Below are positions 45,068 through 52,208 of a DNA stretch of 56,035 bases, one piece after another; within the stretch, counting starts at the first letter, position 1; each line of letters begins with the position of its first letter. The DNA is taken from assembly GCA_029263075.1 (NCBI GenBank), contig JAJCYE010000023.1, positions 1 to 56,035 of the forward strand, given 5' to 3'. The translations under genes were made by a program, and so were the position numbers. The notes under the pieces were generated by a model. It worked only from the letters and a program-made list of their open reading frames with translations. It was not told the DNA's origin and made no database searches. This DNA is from Actinomycetes bacterium (GTDB lineage: Bacteria > Actinomycetota > CADDZG01 > JAHWKV01).

Positions 45068-45771
45068 CGGACTTGCGACGACGGGCAGATGCCGCTCAGC
45101 ACACATTCCCCGCACTTGGGTGTCGGCGCTTTGCAAATCGCCCTCCCGTGTTCGATGAACAGGTAGCTCAGCCGGAACCAGCGGTTTTTGGGTACCAGCG
45201 CCATGAGATCCTGTTCGATCTTCACCGGGTCCTCATTGGTGGTCAGGCCCAGCCGCTGCGAAAGCCGCCTGACGTGGGTGTCGACCGCGATGCCCTCCAC
45301 CTTCCCGAACGAATTCCCCAGGACGATGTTGGCGGTCTTGCGAGCGGCGCCGGGGAGGGTGACCAGTTCCGCCATGGTCGACGGGACCCGGCCCCCGTAC
45401 TCCTCCAGCAACACTCGGGCGGTCGCCTGAAGGTTCTTGGCCTTCTGCCGGAAGAAGCCCGTGGGCTTCACGTCCTGTTGTAGCTCAAGGGGATCGGCCG
45501 AGGCGTAGTCCTCCAGGTTCGGATACTTGACGAACAATTTGGCGGTGACTTTGTTGACCATGGCGTCGGTGCACTGGGCGGAGAGGATGGTCGCAAACAA
45601 CATCTCATGGGGGTTAGAAAAATTGAGCGCACACTTGGCGTCCGGGTAAGCCTGCGACAGCCGTCGCCAGATGATCGGGAAACGTCGCTCGGGTGGGTCG
45701 GTGCGCCTGGCACGAGGCGGCCGGGAGGGCTTGATTGCGGGGGCGTCGGGCGAGGGGGGCATTGGGCCCAA
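45064..45771 (-). CDS. nth: Endonuclease III
   Basis: MLFATILSAQCTDAMVNKVT; LPGAARKTANIVLGNSFG; CKAPTPKCGECVLSGIC Fe-S loop. Confidence 0.95.
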   Translation of the reverse strand: MGPMPPSPDAPAIKPSRPPRARRTDPPERRFPIIWRRLSQAYPDAKCALNFSNPHEMLFATILSAQCTDAMVNKVTAKLFVKYPNLEDYASADPLELQQDVKPTGFFRQKAKNLQATARVLLEEYGGRVPSTMAELVTLPGAARKTANIVLGNSFGKVEGIAVDTHVRRLSQRLGLTTNEDPVKIEQDLMALVPKNRWFRLSYLFIEHGRAICKAPTPKCGECVLSGICPSSQVR

Positions 45772-45785
45772 TTGTAGCTTCGCAG

Positions 45786-46475
45786 TTAACTCCGGAGGGT
45801 CAGGGTCCTGGCGAAACTCGACATCTGTTCGGAGAGCCGCTCCATTAGCTCGAGCTGCTGCGCCTGAAGGCGGTCGAGGCGATCCCCTTGAGCCCGGATC
45901 AGGGCCTCCAGGTCGGCCGTCGCCTTGAAGACCCGTTCTTCGCAGGCATTGATACGTTCGGAAAACTCCTCACGCAACTCGTCCGGATCGGGCTCTGCCC
46001 TTAAGACCGGTGGGGGGCCGGCAGCGGCGGCCTTTTGGACCTGGAGAATCTCGAAGCGCAGGTCGCTGCGGGCTTCCATGAGCCGGCTTTCGAACTCCGT
46101 GCGCAACCCTGCCAGCGCGTCGCTGGATGGAACCGTTGCGGCAGAGGGCGCTCCGACGGCTTCTAGGGCGCTCTCGATCGTCTTGCGCAGCAGGTGGATT
46201 TTCGACTCAAGCGCCTGATAGCCGTCGTCGGGCCGGGCAGCCAACCTTTCGAGGTGTTCCTCCAGTTGCTGCACCCGGGTCTCGAGGCCGGTACGGTTCT
46301 CCGCTGAATCTATGTCGCCCAGCACCCGGGCGATGCAATTCACGGAGTCCTGCTCCTCGGCTGCGAAGAACTCCCGGTCGGCCCGGCGGGCGGCCTGACG
46401 GGAGCGTTGTAGTCCCGCCAGAGCACTCCGTCTCTGTAGCGATCCTAGGAGTTCGTCGTTTTCAATCTTTGCCAT
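45786..46475 (-). CDS. Coiled-coil hypothetical protein
   Basis: MAKIENDELLGSLQRRSALAGLQRSRQAARRADREFFAAEEQDSVNCIARVLGDID...; start moved to 46475. Confidence 0.6.
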   Translation of the reverse strand: MAKIENDELLGSLQRRSALAGLQRSRQAARRADREFFAAEEQDSVNCIARVLGDIDSAENRTGLETRVQQLEEHLERLAARPDDGYQALESKIHLLRKTIESALEAVGAPSAATVPSSDALAGLRTEFESRLMEARSDLRFEILQVQKAAAAGPPPVLRAEPDPDELREEFSERINACEERVFKATADLEALIRAQGDRLDRLQAQQLELMERLSEQMSSFARTLTLRS

Positions 46476-47358
46476 GGGCGGATCAAAGATAGGCCAGGAA
46501 GGGCTCCTCTCCGCGGATTTGACCGGCACGTACATCAACTCTCCGCCGGCCCGGCGCCCGGAGAGACTCATGGGATTGTGGAGCCGGGACATTGCCCCCC
46601 TGAAGCCTCCGAGCGTTAACCAGGACATGAACTCCGCCGGCGAGTCTGCGCTCAAAGAGTACGGGCGCCGGCGGGCGTCTGAACGCCGGCGGCGGCGCAA
46701 TCACTTCGGGGCAAAGATCGCCCTGCTCACTCTGCTGACGGGGGCCACTTTCGTAGTGGTCCGGGCGGCAGGTACCCGCGCTGCCGGGCGCGGGGACATC
46801 GGGGATTGGTTGGGCCTGATCCTGGCCGGAGGAGTGGCGCTGCGGTTCGCATCTGAATTGTGGAGTCCGCGGCAGACGACAAAGGCATGGCGCAAGGGGG
46901 CGGAGGGCGAAATACGGACCGCCCGGATCCTGGAGCGCCTAGGTCGGGAGTACGTCATTCAGCATGACCTGGTACTACCCGGTACCCGGGCAAACATCGA
47001 CCACCTGGTCATCGGTCCCACCGGGATCTTCACCGTGGAGACCAAAAACTACTCGGATCCGGTGAAAGTTGCCCGGGGGCGAGTGACGTGCCGGGGGCGG
47101 TCCATGGAGAGGATCGTCGTCCAGGCCCGGGCGCAGTCGGAGGCCGCTGGCAAGGCGCTGGAGAGAAGGGTCATCCCCCTGGTGTGTGTGGTCGGGGCTG
47201 GGGTAAAAACGGGGGTACTCCGCCCGCCGGTGGTCAACGGGGTCCGCTTCTGCAACAACAGGCGCCTTGTGAGCGTGATTAACCGGGGGCCTGCGATCTT
47301 GTCAGGGGCCGAAGTCGGCGAACTCGCGGCTACTTGTTTAGAGCGGATGGGAAGGTAG
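46474..47358 (+). CDS. NERD-domain (nuclease-related) membrane protein; start may be internal (46627)
   Basis: GAEGEIRTARILERLGREYVIQHDLVLPGTRANIDHLVIGPTGIFTVETKNYSDPV. Confidence 0.88.
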   Translation: MGGSKIGQEGLLSADLTGTYINSPPARRPERLMGLWSRDIAPLKPPSVNQDMNSAGESALKEYGRRRASERRRRRNHFGAKIALLTLLTGATFVVVRAAGTRAAGRGDIGDWLGLILAGGVALRFASELWSPRQTTKAWRKGAEGEIRTARILERLGREYVIQHDLVLPGTRANIDHLVIGPTGIFTVETKNYSDPVKVARGRVTCRGRSMERIVVQARAQSEAAGKALERRVIPLVCVVGAGVKTGVLRPPVVNGVRFCNNRRLVSVINRGPAILSGAEVGELAATCLERMGR

Positions 47359-47386
47359 GGTCCGGCTGCACCGCCGGGATGGTGCG

Positions 47387-47743
47387 CTAAATTTTGGAGC
47401 GCTGAGCCAACGCCGCCTCGACGGCGGCGATCATTTTTTTCGGGGTGGTGATCGTCAATTGAGTCACCTTGTCCGAGAGGGCACCGGCGTCCTCGGACTT
47501 CTGGGTGACCACCACCACCGGCACTCCGTCCAGCGCTCCTTCATCGGCCAGTATGCCGACCATTTCAACGCCCTGTTCCGGGAGGCGGGTGAGGTCTACC
47601 AGCAGCAGATCAGCTTCGACGCCGGCCACCTGGCGGTGAACTTCGCCCTTAGGCTCTTCGACCCAGGGAACACTGAACCCCCCCTGCCGCAACGCGCTGA
47701 CCCACGGACGACTTTCTTCCCAACACAGTACGGCAACTCGCAT
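47387..47743 (-). CDS. Receiver (CheY-like)-type stand-alone protein
   Basis: MRVAVLCWEESRPWVSALRQGGFSV...ADLLLVDLTRLPEQGVEMVGILADEGALDGVPVVVVTQKSEDA; alternative start GTG 47749. Confidence 0.5.
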   Translation of the reverse strand: MRVAVLCWEESRPWVSALRQGGFSVPWVEEPKGEVHRQVAGVEADLLLVDLTRLPEQGVEMVGILADEGALDGVPVVVVTQKSEDAGALSDKVTQLTITTPKKMIAAVEAALAQRSKI

Positions 47744-47974
47744 AGTCACTGAAGATCCTCGCTGGTCAGAAGGGGGCCGAAAGTCCAGAACCCGAATGTG
47801 TCTAACTTGCCAAACTTCCGCAAGCCGAAAGGTTTCCCTTCCTCCATGATATCGCCGAAGCGGGAATTGGGGGCTCGACGGGTGGCGACGGAGCGGTAAA
47901 TGGGACTGCGAAGCTAGACTGGAAGCAGGCTTGGAGGCGTTATGCCCCGGGACCGTTTCAAAGGAGGAAGCCCC

Positions 47975-48766
47975 ATGCGTGTCACGATCCGCGACCTTTC
48001 CCGATTCAAAAGCGAACAACGCCGTTTTACCGTGCTGACCGCGTACGACCACCTGACCGCGTCCATTCTGGACGAAGCGGGCATCCCGGTCCTGCTCGTG
48101 GGCGACTCCCTGGGACAGGTTGTGCTGGGCTACGAAAACACCATACCGGTGACCATGCAGGAGATGTTGCATCACACTGCAGCCGTGGTCCGGGGCACCC
48201 GAAAAGCCTTGGTTGTGGCAGATATGCCGTTCGGCAGCTACCAGGGCTCGATAGCGGAGGGCTTCAGCAACGCCATTCGCTTCTTGAAAGAAGCCGGTGC
48301 CCACGCGGTCAAGGTTGAGGGCGCCCGGGTCGAGCTCGCCCAGACCCTGGTAGACCACGGAATCCCCGTGATGGCCCACCTGGGACTCACCCCGCAGTCG
48401 GTTCACGCACTGGGGGGTTACCGGGTCCAGGCCCGCACCCAGGAGTCGGCGGACCGGTTGCAGTCAGATGCCTTGAGCATGGAAAAAGCGGGGGCCTGTG
48501 CCCTGGTGCTGGAAGCGATCCCTGCCGAAGTTGCGACCGCCGTCAGCAGCAGTCTTACCATACCGACCATCGGGATTGGCGCCGGGTCCGGGTGCGACGC
48601 CCAGGTCATGGTCATCACCGACCTCCTGGGCATGGATTCAGGCGTTTCACCCAAATTCGTCAAACGTTACGCCAACCTGCGGGAAACGATTACCGGCGCC
48701 GTACAGTCCTTCCGCGACGACGTCGAGTCGGGCAAATACCCCGACGAACAGCACTCCTACCGGTAA
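47975..48766 (+). CDS. panB: 3-methyl-2-oxobutanoate hydroxymethyltransferase
   Basis: RFTVLTAYDHLTASILDEAGIPVLLVGDSLGQVVLGYENTIPVTMQEMLHH; AAAGGAGG RBS before ATG 47975. Confidence 0.96.
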   Translation: MRVTIRDLSRFKSEQRRFTVLTAYDHLTASILDEAGIPVLLVGDSLGQVVLGYENTIPVTMQEMLHHTAAVVRGTRKALVVADMPFGSYQGSIAEGFSNAIRFLKEAGAHAVKVEGARVELAQTLVDHGIPVMAHLGLTPQSVHALGGYRVQARTQESADRLQSDALSMEKAGACALVLEAIPAEVATAVSSSLTIPTIGIGAGSGCDAQVMVITDLLGMDSGVSPKFVKRYANLRETITGAVQSFRDDVESGKYPDEQHSYR

Positions 48767-48776
48767 GCCGGCTGCG

Positions 48777-49217
48777 CTATGGCTGGATCAGTGGCTGCAG
48801 CAGCTTGATGTAGGACGCAAAGCGCTCGGCGACCTCGTCCGCGACGTCTTCGTCGAGACCGGGCAGGTCGACCACCTCCGACAACCTCCGCCACCGGGCG
48901 GACATCGGACCTATGGCGTGACCGGACTCGGCCGCCTCCAGTCCCGGTCCCCAGGTCTCCCGCGCCCGAACCAACCGGTTCAGCACCCTGTCGTTGATTT
49001 CGGCGTCCTTCGACTCAAGGTGAAGGCCGATCTCCAGGCACGGCCGGGGGTGCGGCGCCCAGCTTCCGGTTAACACCTGGACCTCAAAATGGACCGCCGG
49101 ATCCGAGTACCAAACTTTGATCAGGCGGCCGGACTTCTCAGAGTTGAAGTTTCGAAGTGACGGGCCTACCATTCCCCTTACTTCATCGTCTATTTGGTCG
49201 AAGAAGGCTCGGGTCAT
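48777..49217 (-). CDS. Hypothetical protein
   Basis: MTRAFFDQIDDEVRGMVGPSLRNFNSEKSGRLIKVWYSDPAVHFEVQVLTGSWAPHPRPCLEIGLHLESKDAEINDRVL. Confidence 0.65.
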   Translation of the reverse strand: MTRAFFDQIDDEVRGMVGPSLRNFNSEKSGRLIKVWYSDPAVHFEVQVLTGSWAPHPRPCLEIGLHLESKDAEINDRVLNRLVRARETWGPGLEAAESGHAIGPMSARWRRLSEVVDLPGLDEDVADEVAERFASYIKLLQPLIQP

Positions 49218-49326
49218 GGACCAAAGATATCTGAGCTCTTTCTTTCCGGATAGACGCGGAAACCTCCCAGGGCCTTCCTATACTGATCGCCCGAACAAGG
49301 CGTCTCACTATCGGTCGGAGGGCGCT

Positions 49327-49950
49327 GTGGGTGTATCCGAAGAAGAAATCCGTGACTTCGCCAGTCTTTGCCGAGGACTGCCCCCCGCCAGGGGCGTCTA
49401 CGTCCAGACGGACTATGTCACCAACCTTTTCCTGGCAGTTCTTGATTACAAGTCGAAGGCGGAAAGTGTCCGTGCCGCCCTGTTGTGCTACCGCGATCGG
49501 TGGTGGGACGAGATCCGGGACCTAGAGAGCTTGAAGAGCTTCCTGGCGCGCTACCCGGATACCCAGGAGGGCAACCTGAGAGCCGGATCCGATCTTTGGG
49601 GGTTTCGTGCCGGCCGGCGGGTGGGCGAACTTCGCAATCTGATCCGCTACTTCGAAGCCCGTGGAGTGGTCAACCAGGAGTTTCTGACCCACTGGGCCCG
49701 CAGCAGCGCCTACCGCGACTTCATGGGACGGGTGAAGGGGCTCAGCCTGCAGGTGTACGAGGGAATTCTCACCCGTCAGGGCTGCGGACCGGTCAAGCCG
49801 GCACCCCATCTACAAAGTTTTATCTGCGACGCAATGCAACGGCGCGTTCCGGACCCTGAGTTGGTCGATGTGGTGGAGAGAGCCTCGCACCTTCTGGGCA
49901 TCTCGCCCCGGGAGCTGGACCGCCGGATCTACGAGTACGAAACCGCCTGA
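49327..49950 (+). CDS. Hypothetical protein, possibly with a helix-hairpin-helix-like C-terminal region
   Basis: VGVSEEEIRDFASLCRGLPPARGVYVQTDYVTNLFLAVLDYKSKAESVRAALLCYRDRWWDEIRDLESLKSFLARYPDTQEGNL...; GTG start at 49327. Confidence 0.65.
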   Translation: MGVSEEEIRDFASLCRGLPPARGVYVQTDYVTNLFLAVLDYKSKAESVRAALLCYRDRWWDEIRDLESLKSFLARYPDTQEGNLRAGSDLWGFRAGRRVGELRNLIRYFEARGVVNQEFLTHWARSSAYRDFMGRVKGLSLQVYEGILTRQGCGPVKPAPHLQSFICDAMQRRVPDPELVDVVERASHLLGISPRELDRRIYEYETA

Positions 49951-50008
49951 AACAGTTCAGTCCGCGGACCGGAGCATTCCCCGATCCGCGGACGAACCGC
50001 AGATTGAG

Positions 50009-50431
50009 CTAGTGGATCCCGCCGCCCTGGTTGTCGCCGTGGGCGTGCTCTGAGGTGTCGTCGCCGGCAATGGTGCCGCCGTCGTTGTCAGAGGCACCTG
50101 CGCCACCTTCAACCTTTCCGGTGTCCTTTTTGACGTCCATCGGCTTTTTAGCCATGTGCCCGTGCGCCATGGGAGCGGCATCCGCAGCCATCTTGTGGGC
50201 GGCCGGACCGGCGTGGTCATCCATTCCTTCGTGGCCCGCCATACCCGGGGCCGCCGGGGCCTTCATGGCAGCCGGACCGTGGGACGCGCCGGCCACGCCA
50301 GCCTGCCCGGCGTGGGCGGCCATCGGCGCCGCTTCGTGATGGTTGGCCAGCGCCGTTACGGGAACCAGGCCCAGTGACGATGCGACCAGCAAACCTCCGC
50401 CGATCCGAACTGCTCGTTGCTTGTAGTTCAT
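50009..50431 (-). CDS. Exported His/Met/Ala-rich protein (putative metal-binding)
   Basis: Signal peptide MNYKQRAVRIGGGLLVASSLGLVPVTALA then NHHEAAPMAAHAGQ...MAGHEGMDDHAG...HKMAADAAPMAHGHMAKKPM...EHAHGDNQGGGIH. Confidence 0.65.
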   Translation of the reverse strand: MNYKQRAVRIGGGLLVASSLGLVPVTALANHHEAAPMAAHAGQAGVAGASHGPAAMKAPAAPGMAGHEGMDDHAGPAAHKMAADAAPMAHGHMAKKPMDVKKDTGKVEGGAGASDNDGGTIAGDDTSEHAHGDNQGGGIH

Positions 50432-51375
50432 TTGTCCTCCTTGGTTGGGGCGGGTAAATCGATCTTGTTTGGAACACTTTCCGTTGCCAAGCCCTGAGAT
50501 CCCGGTTCGCCTCCAGCCGGCGGCGAATGTTCATCCGGCAATTCGACAATATCCATGCGAGGGGGCCGAGTGAGCCTCCAGGAGATCCCGCACCCGCCGA
50601 TCAGGATTGCAACCGCCGCCAGTCCGGGCATCCCGGCCGCCGGGGAGAAGTTTCCCCACTGGTGTAGCCCGGTATTGGTTCCGATCTCCAGGACCGATCC
50701 GCTGAACAGCGCCAACGACTCCCAATTGCGCAACGACCCGAAGGAAAACCCCAGGACGGCCAACATGGCCAAACCGACCATCAGCATACGCCCGCCCAGG
50801 GTCAAGCCGGGCAGAATTCGCCAGCCCTGATTCGCCAGGGCGTCGGCGAATATCTGGTTGTCCGGTACCCGGCAACCCGGGGATGACGTGCAGGCCCGGG
50901 CGAGGGCGGGAATCACGTTCACCTCCATCAGGACCGTACCGGTAAAGATCACCGCCCCGACCACTCCTACTGCTGCCACCGCGTTGGTCCACAACTGAGG
51001 AGCCCTGGTCGCCACCTCGCCGCGAACAATGAGGACCGCAGCCAGGCCGAAGAACCCGCCCACGGCAAATGCGAAGTGCACCCGGGTCCACATGAGGCTC
51101 TGAGCGGCCAGATTGCCGATCTGGCTGAAGGAATCGCCCCGGCCCAGGCTCGGGTGTTTGCCGCTGAGATAAACCAGCATCGGGATCAAGGGGAAGCCGA
51201 TCAGGCAAACGGCCTTGGCCAGCGCCAACACTCTGACTTCGAGGGAGCGCCCGGTGGGGGTGGGGACTGAGATGGCCACTGGCCTGATCTTCCCCCAGTT
51301 CAATCGGCCCCGCAAATCACCACCGCGCCTATCTGTCCCCGCCTCAGTCAATAAACTTGACAGGTTCACTATCAA
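50428..51375 (-). CDS. DUF998-like multi-TM membrane protein; start probably internal
   Basis: Several TM helices (VLALAKAVCLIGFPLIPMLVYLSG, VHFAFAVGGFFGLAAVLIV, AVAAVGVVGAVIFTGTVLM); ATGA overlap with the His/Met-rich gene. Confidence 0.6.
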   Translation of the reverse strand: MIVNLSSLLTEAGTDRRGGDLRGRLNWGKIRPVAISVPTPTGRSLEVRVLALAKAVCLIGFPLIPMLVYLSGKHPSLGRGDSFSQIGNLAAQSLMWTRVHFAFAVGGFFGLAAVLIVRGEVATRAPQLWTNAVAAVGVVGAVIFTGTVLMEVNVIPALARACTSSPGCRVPDNQIFADALANQGWRILPGLTLGGRMLMVGLAMLAVLGFSFGSLRNWESLALFSGSVLEIGTNTGLHQWGNFSPAAGMPGLAAVAILIGGCGISWRLTRPPRMDIVELPDEHSPPAGGEPGSQGLATESVPNKIDLPAPTKEDK

Positions 51376-51425
51376 GTTTTATCTTCGATAGCAGTCCACC
51401 GGAGCCCGAAAGGAGGGGTTAAGAA

Positions 51426-51863
51426 ATGCAAACATCTATCGCAAGGCGGTGGGATCCGCTGCAGGATCTGCTTCAGGTCGGCAACGAGGTCAGCAGATTG
51501 CTGGGGACCGCCGAATCTGCGATGAAGGGAGTATGGTCGCCCGCGGCGGACATCCTTGAGACGCCGGAAAAGTTCCAGATCGTTGTTGAGCTGCCCGGAG
51601 TAGATGTCTCGGATGTCGACATCACCGTCGAGAACGACGTCCTCACCCTGCGGGGCGAGCGCGTGTTCAACGAGCCGGAGGACAAGGGCACCTACCGGCG
51701 GGTCGAACGCTACTACGGGTCATTCGGCCGGCGCATAGCGCTACCGCCGAAATGCGACTCGACCAAGATCGACGCCTCCATGCGGAACGGGCTTCTCACG
51801 ATCGAGGTCCCCAAAATGGAGCAGGCACGGCCGCATCGCATCGAGGTACGCAGTATCGAATAA
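51426..51863 (+). CDS. Hsp20 / alpha-crystallin small heat shock protein
   Basis: WSPAADILETPEKFQIVVELPGVDVSDVDITVENDVLTLRGER...YGSFGRRIALPPKCDSTKIDASMRNGLLTIEVPK. Confidence 0.95.
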   Translation: MQTSIARRWDPLQDLLQVGNEVSRLLGTAESAMKGVWSPAADILETPEKFQIVVELPGVDVSDVDITVENDVLTLRGERVFNEPEDKGTYRRVERYYGSFGRRIALPPKCDSTKIDASMRNGLLTIEVPKMEQARPHRIEVRSIE

Positions 51864-52088
51864 CAGCCGGCGCCGGGTGGGGCCGGGGAGCCCCGGCCCC
51901 ACCCGCGGCCGCCGTCGTCCTGGTTGGGCCACGTTTCGCCCGTATGCGCTGGTGGTAAAATCCACGACCGGATCATTCAACACTTCGGCCCGCGGCGGAG
52001 CGGGGGCCTGCCGCCAGCGGTAAACGCCGAAGACGCCGATGGGAACGGAGACTGCCAGGGATTTGAGAAAATCGCGTCGCGTGACCAT
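51741..52088 (-). CDS. Tat-signal-bearing short ORF; C-terminal half doubtful (overlaps hsp20 antisense)
   Basis: MVTRRDFLKSLAVSVPIGVFGVYRWRQAPAPPRAEVLNDPVVDF convincing Tat N-terminus; downstream residues run through a hairpin and into hsp20. Confidence 0.4.
   Translation of the reverse strand: MVTRRDFLKSLAVSVPIGVFGVYRWRQAPAPPRAEVLNDPVVDFTTSAYGRNVAQPGRRRPRVGPGLPGPTRRRLLFDTAYLDAMRPCLLHFGDLDREKPVPHGGVDLGRVAFRR
51874..51905 (+). terminator. GC-rich hairpin downstream of hsp20, no T-tract
   Basis: CGGGTGGGGCCGGGG-AG-CCCCGGCCCCACCCG perfect inverted repeat. Confidence 0.5.
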
Positions 52089-52141
52089 GTCGGTTCTATT
52101 TCTCCTGCCCGCACCTCCGCATCACTAAAGGTTGGGTCTGA

Positions 52142-52178
52142 CGTCCCGGCGACGGACGGTTTGTCCGTCGCCGGGACG
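52142..52178. repeat. Perfect 16-bp inverted repeat downstream of the molybdoenzyme gene
   Basis: CGTCCCGGCGACGGAC-GGTTT-GTCCGTCGCCGGGACG; a second hairpin GCCGCAC-GGGTAC-GTGCGGC follows at 52181..52200. Confidence 0.95.
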
Positions 52179-52208
52179 GAGCCGCACGGGTACGTGCGGC
52201 GGAACGGC

